Shown here one piece after another: positions 35,343-43,065 of a stretch of DNA of 56,569 nt. Position 1 is the first letter of the stretch. Each line of letters begins with the position of its first letter. The position numbers and the translations under genes were made by a program. The notes under the pieces were generated by a model. That model was not told the origin of the DNA. It saw only the letters and a list, made by a program, of their open reading frames with translations, and did not search any database. The DNA is taken from contig CANROJ010000009.1 of assembly GCA_947632215.1 (NCBI GenBank), forward strand, positions 1 to 56,569. The letters run 5' to 3'. The stretch is from an uncultured Flavobacterium sp. Its GTDB lineage: Bacteria > Bacteroidota > Bacteroidia > Flavobacteriales > Flavobacteriaceae.

Positions 35343-35819
35343 ATGAGTAAGATTTCATATTATACTGCTGAAGGTTTGAAAAAGTTGAAAGACGAACTAG
35401 AGCAGTTAAAAAGTGTTGAGCGTCCTAGAGCATCTCAAGCAATTGCTGATGCAAGGGACAAGGGAGATTTATCGGAGAATGCCGAGTACGATGCAGCAAA
35501 AGAAGCACAAGGTTTATTAGAACTTAAAATTTCTAAGTTTGAGGAAGTTGTAGCTAATGCTAGATTGATAGATGAATCACAATTAGATACAACTAAAGTT
35601 CTTGTTTTATCTAAAGTTAAGATTAAGAATCAAGCAAACGGAGCGCAAATTACTTACACACTTGTGGCAGAAAGTGAAGCAGATTTGAAGGCAGCGAAGA
35701 TATCGGTTACTTCACCAATTGGTAGAGGTTTATTAGGTAAAAGTGTTGGAGATATTGCAGAGATTACTGTGCCAAATGGTAAGATGCAGTTTGAAATTTT
35801 AGAAATATCTAGAAATTAA
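35343..35819 (+). CDS. greA: Transcription elongation factor GreA
   Basis: This 158-residue protein rescues backtracked RNA polymerase by stimulating transcript cleavage. The N-terminal coiled coil contains DARDKGDLSENAEYDAAKE, whose two acidic residues at the tip coordinate the catalytic Mg. The C-terminal domain ends SPIGRGLLGKSVGDIAEI, typical of the family. Length is normal. A HIT protein gene follows 15 bp later and is probably co-transcribed. The leader contains a terminator-like hairpin (35296-35320). Confidence 0.96.
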   Translation: MSKISYYTAEGLKKLKDELEQLKSVERPRASQAIADARDKGDLSENAEYDAAKEAQGLLELKISKFEEVVANARLIDESQLDTTKVLVLSKVKIKNQANGAQITYTLVAESEADLKAAKISVTSPIGRGLLGKSVGDIAEITVPNGKMQFEILEISRN

Positions 35820-35833
35820 TTAAATTAGTTATT

Positions 35834-36223
35834 ATGGCTTCTATTTTCACTAAAATTATTCAAGGAGAAGTCCCTGCTTACAAAGTAGCGGAGAATGATA
35901 AGTTTTTAGCTTTCTTGGATATTAATCCAAATGCTATAGGACATACTTTGTGTATTCCTAAGAAGGAGGAAGATAAAATTTTTGATTTATCCCAACAAGA
36001 GTATGGAGAATTAATGGAATTTTCTCGAAAAGTAGCTATTGCTTTAGAGAAAGCAGTTCCATGTAAGCGAGTAGGTATGTCTGTTGTTGGCTTAGAAGTT
36101 CCACATGTTCACGTACACCTTATTCCGTTACAAAGCATGGATGATATTAGATTCACTAAGAAAGAAAAACTAACAGCTCAAGAATTTGAAGATATTGCTA
36201 AAGCAATTCAAAGTAAATTATAA
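35834..36223 (+). CDS. HIT-family (Hint-type) nucleotide hydrolase
   Basis: This 129-residue protein has the histidine triad H91-V-H93-V-H95 in VPHVHVHLIP. The histidine that forms the nucleotidyl intermediate is therefore present. Hint-type enzymes cleave AMP from phosphoramidates and related adducts. The N-terminal SIFTKIIQGEVPAYK is typical of the branch. It follows greA closely and is closed by a bidirectional terminator at 36247-36274. Physiological substrate unknown. Confidence 0.93.
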   Translation: MASIFTKIIQGEVPAYKVAENDKFLAFLDINPNAIGHTLCIPKKEEDKIFDLSQQEYGELMEFSRKVAIALEKAVPCKRVGMSVVGLEVPHVHVHLIPLQSMDDIRFTKKEKLTAQEFEDIAKAIQSKL

Positions 36224-36246
36224 GTTTGTTGTTTCACTAACATAAA

Positions 36247-36280
36247 AAAAGCCATCTTGAAAGAGATGGCTTTTATTTTT
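36247..36280. terminator. Bidirectional terminator between the HIT and sensor-kinase genes
   Basis: An 11-bp stem, AAAAGCCATCT (36247-36257) and AGATGGCTTTT (36264-36274), has A- and T-rich flanks on both sides. Confidence 0.85.
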
Positions 36281-37412
36281 TATATATTACGGTAAAGGTG
36301 GTTCCTTTGCCTATTTCTGACTGCAAGACTTTAATAGTTCCATTTTGGAAGTCTTTTACTATTCTTTTTGTCAAAGACAAACCTAATCCCCAACCTCTTT
36401 TTTTGGTGGTGTATCCTGGTTCAAATATTTTTTTATAATGTTTCTTGGGTATGCCGTTTCCGCTATCTTTAATATTTAGACTTATATAATGTTCATTGTC
36501 TAGGATAGAAACGCTTATACTGCCTTTTCCTTTAATGGCATCAATGGCATTCTTTAACAAGTTTTCAATTGTCCAAGAATGTAGTTCATGATTTAGTGGA
36601 ATCCATATAGGATAATCGGGTAAATTTATTTGAAAATCAATTTGTTTGGAATTTCGATTTTGAATGTATTCCGTGGTCTTCCTAGTTTCCATTACTATGT
36701 CCAAAGGAACTAGGGTCGGTTTTGAACCGATTTTAGAAAATCTATCAGCAATTATTTGTAGTTTTTTTACGTCTTTGTCAATTTCACTTACTATAGAGTT
36801 ATCAATATTCTCTAGTTTCATGATCTCGACCCAACCTAACAAAGAGGTTAGGGGAGTTCCTATCTGATGGGCAGTTTCTTTTGCCATACCGGTCCAGAGT
36901 TTATTTTGTGAGGCACTTTTATTGCTTTTGTAAAATACTACTATTAGTATAGTGAAGAATAGAAATATTAATACAAGTGATAGTGGATAGTATTTTAATT
37001 TTGTTAGTAGAGAAGAATCTCCGTAGTAAAGATATTGTGTTTCTTGACCAACATTTAGTTCAATTGGTGCATTTTGTGATTTAAGTTTTTTTAGGAATGT
37101 ATCTAACTCTTTAGGATTAGTACTAATATTATTAGGAATATTGCTAGTGGAAATAATACTATCTAATTGGGTAGTTTGTATTATTGGTATGGTTCTGTTT
37201 TCAGTTAAGATTAAGAGAATTAAATCTAAATTAGTATCAAGTTTAGCATGATCTAAAGTATTAGAGGCTTCGGCCCATATATTCATTTTTAAGCGCTCTT
37301 CTTCTTTGTACATTTGAAAGAAAGAAAAAGTATTCCATAAAATGAATAACAAAGCTATAAAAGCTAGTGCTATAGATAGCCAACGTAAGGTTTCTTTTTT
37401 ATTGTGAATCAT
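36273..37412 (-). CDS. Membrane-bound sensor histidine kinase
   Basis: This 379-residue kinase has two membrane helices (about 12-33 and 143-161) around a 110-residue extracytoplasmic sensor. The phosphoacceptor is H182 in KETAHQIGTPLTSL. The ATPase domain shows the N box (NLLKNAIDAI), G1 (KDSGNGIP) and G2 (GWGLGLSL). All catalytic boxes are complete. No response-regulator gene adjoins it, so its partner must lie elsewhere. The sensed signal is unknown. Confidence 0.92.
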   Translation of the reverse strand: MIHNKKETLRWLSIALAFIALLFILWNTFSFFQMYKEEERLKMNIWAEASNTLDHAKLDTNLDLILLILTENRTIPIIQTTQLDSIISTSNIPNNISTNPKELDTFLKKLKSQNAPIELNVGQETQYLYYGDSSLLTKLKYYPLSLVLIFLFFTILIVVFYKSNKSASQNKLWTGMAKETAHQIGTPLTSLLGWVEIMKLENIDNSIVSEIDKDVKKLQIIADRFSKIGSKPTLVPLDIVMETRKTTEYIQNRNSKQIDFQINLPDYPIWIPLNHELHSWTIENLLKNAIDAIKGKGSISVSILDNEHYISLNIKDSGNGIPKKHYKKIFEPGYTTKKRGWGLGLSLTKRIVKDFQNGTIKVLQSEIGKGTTFTVIYKK

Positions 37413-37541
37413 ATTTTAGTTTGAACCTTAAAATTAGTAAATTATAGTATAGTAATAAAACCAAATAACTCACTGTAATTACTTTTATTGTTCTAAAAGG
37501 TTTTGTAAATTTACTCTTTTCAAACCAGATATCTAATTCAT

Positions 37542-38414
37542 ATGAAGACAATTACACCAGGTGAAATACCTGTGCACGAGTTACAAGGATATCTACAAGC
37601 CGCAATAGGACCTAGGCCAATTGCTTTAGCAAGTAGTGTAGACTTAGAGGGAACTCCAAATTTATCTCCATTTAGTTTTTTTAATCTATTTAGTGCTAAT
37701 CCTCCTATTGTTGTTTTCTCTCCTTCACGTCGGGTTAGAGATAATACTGTAAAAGATACTTTGTTAAACGTTCAGCATACAAAAGAGGTGGTAATTAATA
37801 TAGTTAATTACAATTTGGTGCAACAAAGCTCTTTATCTAGTACTGAATATGACAGTGCTGTTAACGAGTTTGTTAAAAGTGGCTTAACTATGGTTGCTTC
37901 TGATATAGTAAAACCATTTCGTGTTAAGGAAAGCCCTGTGCAACTGGAGTGTGTGGTAAAAGATATAATTTCTTTAGGAGAACAAGGTGGCGCTGGAAAT
38001 TTAGTTATATGTGAAGTTGTGAAATTACATATAAATGAGCAAGTTTTAGATAGTCACGGTAAGATTGATCAGCATAAAATTGACTTAGTATCTCGAATGG
38101 GAGCAAATTGGTATTCTCGTGCCAACTTAGGAATGTTTGAAGTAGCAAAGCCTTTAACTACTTTAGGTATTGGAGTAGATGCAATAGATAAGTCAGTTAT
38201 CGATAGCAATATATTTAATGGAAACGAATTAGGTATGTTAGGCAATATTGAGAGTGTTCCGACACAAGAACAAATCGATTTATTTTTAAATACCTCTCCG
38301 GAGCTACAAGGAATTTTGAAATCTGGTAATATTGAGGATAAATTTCGCTATGCAAAAAAATTTTTAGAGGAAAATAATGTACCTTTGGCATGGAAAACTA
38401 TTTTAGCCAAATAG
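37542..38414 (+). CDS. Flavin reductase-like FMN-binding split-barrel protein
   Basis: This 290-residue cytoplasmic protein begins with a flavin-reductase/DIM6-type split barrel: AAIGPRPIALASSVD, then NLSPFSFFNLFSANPP, VVFSPSRRVRDNT. These bind FMN. The C-terminal 90 residues (from about LVSRMGANWYSR) form an extension found in the Bacteroidetes branch of the family. It probably reduces flavin with NAD(P)H, or is an FMN-dependent oxidoreductase. No obvious monooxygenase partner is adjacent. Confidence 0.85.
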   Translation: MKTITPGEIPVHELQGYLQAAIGPRPIALASSVDLEGTPNLSPFSFFNLFSANPPIVVFSPSRRVRDNTVKDTLLNVQHTKEVVINIVNYNLVQQSSLSSTEYDSAVNEFVKSGLTMVASDIVKPFRVKESPVQLECVVKDIISLGEQGGAGNLVICEVVKLHINEQVLDSHGKIDQHKIDLVSRMGANWYSRANLGMFEVAKPLTTLGIGVDAIDKSVIDSNIFNGNELGMLGNIESVPTQEQIDLFLNTSPELQGILKSGNIEDKFRYAKKFLEENNVPLAWKTILAK

Positions 38415-38449
38415 TGTAAAAAAGTTGAACCAAGAAAATATTTAATAAA

Positions 38450-38995
38450 ATGGAAGTTACCGGAAGAATCAAAATAATTGGACAGCCGCAGGATATAAGT
38501 AGCAGTTTTAGAAAAAGAGAATTAGTAGTTACAACAGAGGAGCAATATCCTCAACATATCACTATTGAATTTGTACAAGATAAAGCAGATCTATTGAATA
38601 ATTTTCAAATTGGTGAGCAAGTTCGTGTATCTATTAATTTAAGAGGTCGTGAATGGACCAATCCACAAGGAGAAACTAGATATTTCAATTCAATCCATGG
38701 ATGGAGAATTGATAAAATGCAACAAGAACAAGTTGATTCTTCTTTCCAAGGTGGATATAATCCTAACCAACAGCAAAATCAGTTTGGTCAGAACCAACAA
38801 CAAAACCAACAACAAAACCAGTTTGGTCAGAACCAACAACAGCAAAACCAGTTTGGTCAAAACCAACAACAGCAAAATCAATTTGGTCAAAACCAACAAC
38901 AACAAAATCAGTTTGGTCAAAACCAACAGGCTCCTAGCCAATTTCCACCCGCAACGAACTACAATGAAGAGGATCACGACGATTTACCTTTCTAG
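38450..38995 (+). CDS. DUF3127 protein with Gln/Asn-rich repeats and an SSB-like acidic tail
   Basis: This 181-residue protein starts with a DUF3127 domain (about 1-90), which is OB-fold-like: KRELVVTTEEQYPQHITIEF, INLRGREWTNPQGETRYFNS. A low-complexity linker of QFGQNQQQQN repeats follows, five QFGQ units. It ends in EEDHDDLPF, close to the acidic tip DDDIPF of single-stranded DNA-binding proteins. This layout (OB-like fold, disordered polar linker, acidic tip) mirrors SSB. DNA binding and partner recruitment are inferences; the family is formally of unknown function. A terminator follows at 39017-39040. Confidence 0.85.
   Translation: MEVTGRIKIIGQPQDISSSFRKRELVVTTEEQYPQHITIEFVQDKADLLNNFQIGEQVRVSINLRGREWTNPQGETRYFNSIHGWRIDKMQQEQVDSSFQGGYNPNQQQNQFGQNQQQNQQQNQFGQNQQQQNQFGQNQQQQNQFGQNQQQQNQFGQNQQAPSQFPPATNYNEEDHDDLPF
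38770..38930 (+). repeat. In-gene tandem repeat, 30-bp unit
   Basis: Units beginning CAGTTTGGTCA start at 38780, 38819, 38849, 38879 and 38909. The first gap is 39 bp, the rest 30 bp (ten codons, QFGQNQQQQN). The repeat length is a multiple of three, so it keeps frame and can vary in copy number without breaking the gene. Confidence 0.85.
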
Positions 38996-39016
38996 ATAAG
39001 ATCTTTTAAAAATATA

Positions 39017-39047
39017 ATCCCTAAGTTTATGCTTAGGGATTTTTTTA
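39017..39047 (+). terminator. Terminator between the DUF3127 gene and aat
   Basis: ATCCCTAAG (39017-39025) pairs with CTTAGGGAT (39032-39040) and is followed by T7. The aat start I choose (39053) lies just beyond it. Confidence 0.85.
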
Positions 39048-39052
39048 TAGTT

Positions 39053-39694
39053 ATGATACATATTTTAGATGACAATCTTAATTTTCCATGCGTATCAAGC
39101 GCTCATGTAAGTGGTATACTTGCAATAGGAGGTGATTTAAGTTTAGAACGATTATTGTCTGCTTATAAATCAGGTGTTTTTCCCTGGTTTGAAGATGGTG
39201 AGCCTATTACATGGTGGGCCCCATCACATCGTATGGTTCTTTTTTTATCAGAATTAAAAGTTTCCAAGAGTATGAGTAAAATTTTGCGTAGTAAAATTTT
39301 TGAGATAAGAATCAATACTGCGTTTTTAGAGGTAATTACTAACTGTCAAAATACTAAAAGATCAGGACAAAGTGGTACTTGGATTACCGATCAAATGATT
39401 GAAGCTTACTATGGGCTTTTTCAAAATGGATACGCTATGAGCGTAGAGGTCTGGCAAGATAATCGACTTGTAGGAGGACTTTATGGGGTTGATATAGGAA
39501 GAGTATTTTGTGGTGAGAGTATGTTTTCTTTAGTTCCCAATGCTAGTAAAGTAGCTTTTATTTATTTAGTTAATTATTTGAGCCAAAAAGATTATAGACT
39601 ACTAGATTGTCAAGTCTATAATCCGCATTTGGCTTCTTTGGGAGCACGTGAAATATCCAGGAATGAGTTCATGGATATTTTGCAAAAAGATTAG
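39053..39694 (+). CDS. aat: Leucyl/phenylalanyl-tRNA--protein transferase
   Basis: This 213-residue enzyme adds Leu or Phe to N-terminal Arg/Lys of proteins, marking them for ClpAP (N-degron pathway). Signature segments are FPWFEDGEPITWWAPSHRMVL, read in part as PITWWAPSHR, then GVFPWF, and SMFSLVPNASKVA. The open frame reaches an ATG at 39029, but that lies inside the terminator hairpin, so the ATG at 39053 (MIHILDDNLNFP) is chosen. No ClpS or Clp gene is nearby. Confidence 0.92.
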   Translation: MIHILDDNLNFPCVSSAHVSGILAIGGDLSLERLLSAYKSGVFPWFEDGEPITWWAPSHRMVLFLSELKVSKSMSKILRSKIFEIRINTAFLEVITNCQNTKRSGQSGTWITDQMIEAYYGLFQNGYAMSVEVWQDNRLVGGLYGVDIGRVFCGESMFSLVPNASKVAFIYLVNYLSQKDYRLLDCQVYNPHLASLGAREISRNEFMDILQKD

Positions 39695-39712
39695 TTTATG
39701 ATAATTATCTTT

Positions 39713-39886
39713 TGTGAATAAGTAGTTGGGCTCATTAATATCTTGTAAAGATGTTGATAACTAGGGTGTAATTACATTATATTGTTCATAAGTATGTATT
39801 TGTTGTTAATAACTTTGGTTTATAAGCTTCTATTAGTGTTGATAACTTCTAAGTGATGTTAATAACCTACCATGGGTTGTGGATAA
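39713..39886 (+). repeat. Array of seven DnaA-box-like 9-mers, all in one orientation
   Basis: Sites: TGTGAATAA 39713-39721, TGTTGATAA 39752-39760, TGTTCATAA 39783-39791, TGTTAATAA 39804-39812, TGTTGATAA 39837-39845, TGTTAATAA 39857-39865, TGTGGATAA 39878-39886. The last is a perfect DnaA box (TTATCCACA on the other strand); the others differ from it by one or two bases. Start-to-start distances of 39, 31, 21, 33, 20 and 21 bp are near multiples of a helical turn. The array fills the space between convergent aat and symporter genes. An origin, a DnaA-titration site or terminus-associated repeats are all possible. Confidence 0.6.
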
Positions 39887-39903
39887 GTATACTTATTAGT
39901 AAT
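39876..39903. other. dif-like site with a 14-bp perfect palindrome
   Basis: The palindrome ATAAGTATACTTAT (39883-39896) overlaps the last DnaA-like box. The 28-bp segment can be read as an 11-6-11 XerC/XerD arrangement, GTTGTGGATAA / GTATAC / TTATTAGTAAT. Against the E. coli dif arms I count about 8 of 11 and 7 of 11 identical bases. It sits where gene-strand bias switches. The resemblance is suggestive only. Confidence 0.35.
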
Positions 39904-39905
39904 GT

Positions 39906-39945
39906 AAAAAGAGGCTTTAAACCACCTGATTTAAAGCCTCTTTTT
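39906..39945. terminator. Bidirectional terminator between aat and the symporter gene
   Basis: A 16-bp perfect stem, AAAAAGAGGCTTTAAA (39906-39921) and TTTAAAGCCTCTTTTT (39930-39945), has an 8-nt loop. It serves the minus-strand symporter and, in the other direction, aat. Confidence 0.88.
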
Positions 39946-39977
39946 ATTTTATGTCTTAAGATATTATATTCTTTAGT

Positions 39978-41150
39978 CTATGACATTATTGTTTTGTTTT
40001 TAGATATTTTATCCACTATAACAGCAATAGCTCCATCCCCCATTACATTACATGCTGTTCCAAAGCTATCCATTGCGATGTACAAGGCTATCATTAAGCT
40101 TTGTTGTTCTGTATTAAATCCAAGAATAGAGTTAAGAACACCTAATGCAGCCATAATAGCACCTCCAGGAACACCCGGGGCAGCTATCATTGCTATACCT
40201 AACATGAAAATAAAACCGATCATTTGTAAGGGATCTATCGGGGTTCCTTGTATCATCATCAGTGCAATGGCACAAGCAACAATTTTTAAAGTACTACCTC
40301 CTAAGTGTATGGTAGCGCAAAATGGAATAGCAAATCCAGCTATTTTGGGATCAACATCGTTTTTTAGAGTTTGTTCTAAAGTAACTGGTATTGTTGCTGC
40401 AGAGGATTGAGTTCCCAATGCTGTAAAGTACGCTGGTAGCATATTTTTCATTAATACCAGTGGGTTTCTTGAGACAAACACCCCTGCGATGACATATTGA
40501 ATAACCAACAATAGGATGTGCAGAACGAAAATTACTCCTATAACTTTTATAAAAGTTCCAAGTATAATAAATACTTGGCCGCTATAGGTCATATTTAGGA
40601 ATATACCGAATATAAATAGCGGTAATAAAGGAATAATTACTCGATTAATAATTGACATCACAACATCTTGAAAGTCGTTAAAAACTCCCTGTAAGTAGTT
40701 GTATTGGCTATATGCTATGCAAATCCCCAATATAAACGAGATAACTAATGCACTCATTATGTCAAACATTGGAGGAATATCAATATTAAAATATGGTAAA
40801 AGTGTCTTATTTTGCTCCTCGAATACCTCTAAGGAGTTAGATTGTAATATCTCAGGAAATATACTCATGGATACTCCATAGGTTAGAAATCCAGAGAATA
40901 AAGTTGAACCGTATGCAATTAAAGTAGTTACTATTAATAATTTACCAGCGCTCTTTCCTATATTACCAATGGCAGGTACAATAAGACCAACTATGATTAA
41001 AGGAATAGTGAAGTTTAGAAAATTTCCAAATAGAGAATTGAACGTTGAAAATACTCTAGAAAGTGGTTCTGGTAGTATGTTACCTAGTAAAATACCTAGA
41101 GCAATGGCGATAATAATCTGTAGTAGTAGATTCTTTTTTAAAAAATTCAT
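39978..41150 (-). CDS. Divergent dicarboxylate/amino acid:cation symporter (DAACS family)
   Basis: This 390-residue membrane transporter is of the glutamate/dicarboxylate symporter superfamily. The first hairpin motif reads TALGTQSSAATIPVTL. In the place of the cation-binding NMDGT motif it has IHLGGSTLK, without the usual Asn and Asp, so its coupling ion or mechanism may differ from the other symporter at 4562-5812. The second hairpin contains APGVPGGAIMAALG. It lies alone between two bidirectional-type terminators. Substrate unknown. Confidence 0.87.
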   Translation of the reverse strand: MNFLKKNLLLQIIIAIALGILLGNILPEPLSRVFSTFNSLFGNFLNFTIPLIIVGLIVPAIGNIGKSAGKLLIVTTLIAYGSTLFSGFLTYGVSMSIFPEILQSNSLEVFEEQNKTLLPYFNIDIPPMFDIMSALVISFILGICIAYSQYNYLQGVFNDFQDVVMSIINRVIIPLLPLFIFGIFLNMTYSGQVFIILGTFIKVIGVIFVLHILLLVIQYVIAGVFVSRNPLVLMKNMLPAYFTALGTQSSAATIPVTLEQTLKNDVDPKIAGFAIPFCATIHLGGSTLKIVACAIALMMIQGTPIDPLQMIGFIFMLGIAMIAAPGVPGGAIMAALGVLNSILGFNTEQQSLMIALYIAMDSFGTACNVMGDGAIAVIVDKISKNKTIMS

Positions 41151-41182
41151 GTTATTTGTAGTTGAGACGTGTAAATGTATAA

Positions 41183-41225
41183 AAAAAATAAGCCTTGAGC
41201 AATTTTGCTCAAGGCTTGTTTTTTT
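41183..41225. terminator. tsf terminator
   Basis: An 11-bp stem, AAGCCTTGAGC (41190-41200) and GCTCAAGGCTT (41207-41217), is flanked by A8 on the left and T8 on the right. For the minus-strand tsf the left flank gives the T-tract. Confidence 0.88.
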
Positions 41226-41242
41226 TATGACTCAGTGTAAAA

Positions 41243-42070
41243 TTAACCTACAACTGAAGCTCTTTTGAAACCAACAACAGTTAAACCTTTGCTAATAGAG
41301 TCAACATATTGAGCAACGCTCATTTTGTTTTCTTTAATATAGTCTTGGTTTACTAATGTATTGTCTTTGAAGAAACGATTTAATTTTCCTTTAGCGATGT
41401 TATCTAACATTGCCTCTGGTTTTCCTTCTTGACGTAATTGATCTTTAGCAATTTCAATTTCTTTTTCAATGATATCAGATGCAACACCTTCTTCATTAAG
41501 AGCAATTGGGTTCATCGCAGCAGCTTGCATAGCAACGTTTCTAGCAGCTTCTTCAGCTCCTTCAACACTGTTTGATAATGCAACGATAGTAGCAATTTTG
41601 TTACCTGCGTGGATGTAAGATCCAATGAAAGTTCCTTCTAATTTTTCGAAAGTACCAATCTCAATTTTCTCTCCGATAACTCCTGTTTGCTCAATTAATT
41701 TTTCAGCAACAGTGATGTTTTCGAATGGAGCAGCTAAGAAATCTTCTTTTTTGTCGAATTGTAACGCTAAAGTAGCGAAATCTGTAGCTAATTTTATAAA
41801 GTCTTCGTTTTTAGCAACGAAGTCAGTCTCACAGTTTAATGTAATTACAGCACCTAAAGTGTTATCAGCATTTACAACAGCAATAGCAGCACCTTCTGTA
41901 GATTCTCTATCTGCTCTGTTAGCAGCAACTTTTTGTCCTTTTTTACGTAGGTTTTCGATAGCTAAATCAAAATCTCCGTTAGCTTCAACTAAAGCTTTTT
42001 TACAGTCCATCATTCCGGCACCTGTAAGTTTTCTAAGCTCGTTAACTTGTGCAGCAGTAATATTTGCCAT
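41243..42070 (-). CDS. tsf: Elongation factor Ts
   Basis: This 275-residue guanine-nucleotide exchange factor recycles EF-Tu. The N-terminal domain ITAAQVNELRKLTGAGMMDCKKAL is canonical, and NCETDFVAKN contains the residues that pry open the EF-Tu magnesium site. The length fits the full bacterial form with the C-terminal module. It lies downstream of rpsB on the same strand, as in most bacteria, but a terminator-like hairpin sits in the 102-bp gap (42101-42154). Confidence 0.97.
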   Translation of the reverse strand: MANITAAQVNELRKLTGAGMMDCKKALVEANGDFDLAIENLRKKGQKVAANRADRESTEGAAIAVVNADNTLGAVITLNCETDFVAKNEDFIKLATDFATLALQFDKKEDFLAAPFENITVAEKLIEQTGVIGEKIEIGTFEKLEGTFIGSYIHAGNKIATIVALSNSVEGAEEAARNVAMQAAAMNPIALNEEGVASDIIEKEIEIAKDQLRQEGKPEAMLDNIAKGKLNRFFKDNTLVNQDYIKENKMSVAQYVDSISKGLTVVGFKRASVVG

Positions 42071-42094
42071 GTTTAAGTTGTATTTAATAGTTAA

Positions 42095-42154
42095 TAAAAA
42101 AAGTCGTTATGGACAGCTGAATACTAAGGTAAACATCTATCAGCATAACGACTT
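42095..42154 (-). terminator. Terminator or attenuator hairpin between rpsB and tsf
   Basis: AAGTCGTTATG (42101-42111) pairs with CATAACGACTT (42144-42154); inner bases TCAG/CTGA extend it. Read on the minus strand it runs into T7, so it can lower tsf transcription relative to rpsB. Confidence 0.7.
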
Positions 42155-42172
42155 TAAGATATTGTTAAAAAA

Positions 42173-42919
42173 TTATGCTTTAGTAGCCTCTTCTTTAGTA
42201 GTAGCTGCAGTAGCTTCTTCTTTTTCAGATTTTCTTTCTGCATTACCTTCGATAATAGCAGATGTAACTAAAGTTAAGATTTTATCGATTGATTTAGAAG
42301 CATCATCGTTTGCTGGGATAACAAAATCAACTTGACGTGGGTCAGAGTTTGTGTCAACCATAGCAAAGATTGGAATGTTTAATTTTTGAGCTTCTTTAAT
42401 CGCAATGTGTTCTGCTTTAATATCTACAACAAATAGAGCTGCTGGTAGACGAGTCATGTCAGCGATTGAACCTAAGTTCTTCTCTAATTTTGCACGAAGA
42501 CGTTCAACTTGTAAACGCTCTTTCTTAGAAAGAGTCATAAATGTACCGTCTTTTTTCATTCTATCAATAGAAGCCATTTTCTTAACAGCTTTACGGATAG
42601 TAACGAAGTTTGTTAACATACCACCTGGCCATCTTTCAGTGATGTAAGGCATGTTAGCTGCAGCTGCTTTTTCAGCTACGATATCTTTTGCTTGCTTTTT
42701 AGTAGCAACAAAAAGTACTTTTCTTCCTGATGCAGCAATTTTTTTCAAAGCTTCATTAGCCTCTTCAATTTTAGCTGCAGTTTTATATAGATTGATAATG
42801 TGAATACCATTACGCTCCATATAGATATAAGGAGCCATGTTTGGGTCCCATTTTCTAGTCATGTGTCCGAAATGTACACCTGCCTCTAGTAATTCTTTAA
42901 CTTCTACGTTGTTTGCCAT
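42173..42919 (-). CDS. rpsB: Ribosomal protein S2
   Basis: This 248-residue small-subunit protein shows [19 protein letters not shown] at the N terminus, the mid-region [11 protein letters not shown], and [20 protein letters not shown], partly cited here as [13 protein letters not shown]. The C terminus has an acidic/alanine-rich tail ([15 protein letters not shown]). Downstream tsf is the usual partner. A 146-bp gap upstream, to rpsI, holds leader-like hairpins. Confidence 0.98.
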   Translation of the reverse strand: MANNVEVKELLEAGVHFGHMTRKWDPNMAPYIYMERNGIHIINLYKTAAKIEEANEALKKIAASGRKVLFVATKKQAKDIVAEKAAAANMPYITERWPGGMLTNFVTIRKAVKKMASIDRMKKDGTFMTLSKKERLQVERLRAKLEKNLGSIADMTRLPAALFVVDIKAEHIAIKEAQKLNIPIFAMVDTNSDPRQVDFVIPANDDASKSIDKILTLVTSAIIEGNAERKSEKEEATAATTKEEATKA

Positions 42920-43065
42920 TTCTGTAATAGTTTACGTTCTGTTTATTTAGCAATGATTAAGTAGCGATGAATATAATATTCGGTCTTGACCATTTAGATG
43001 CTAAACTACCTCTTACCTCAGTAAGTGGGCAACAAAAACTTAGATTTTTTAATAATAAATAAATA
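42920..43065 (-). promoter_or_regulatory. rpsI-rpsB intergenic leader with small hairpins
   Basis: The 146-bp gap contains CTTAC (43012-43016) with GTAAG (43021-43025) around a 4-nt loop, and the imperfect palindrome GAATATAATATTC (42969-42981). No T-tract follows, so this is not a terminator. It may be a leader for autogenous control by S2. That function is inferred only from position. Confidence 0.35.

Noticed and set aside
38770..38930. Regular 30-bp repeats as a possible CRISPR array.
   Set aside because: The units are contiguous without unique spacers, lie in a coding frame and encode a Gln-rich linker; no cas genes are visible.
38649..38999. Open frame rich in Lys/Asn/Thr repeats overlapping the DUF3127 gene, and a leucine-rich minus-strand counterpart (38690-38977).
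   Set aside because: Both are by-products of the 30-bp in-frame repeat, which keeps every frame open; neither has family-like sequence.
39713..39886. Firm annotation of the array as oriC.
   Set aside because: No dnaA gene adjoins it and highly expressed genes point toward it, opposite to the usual origin layout. Kept as an unresolved repeat.
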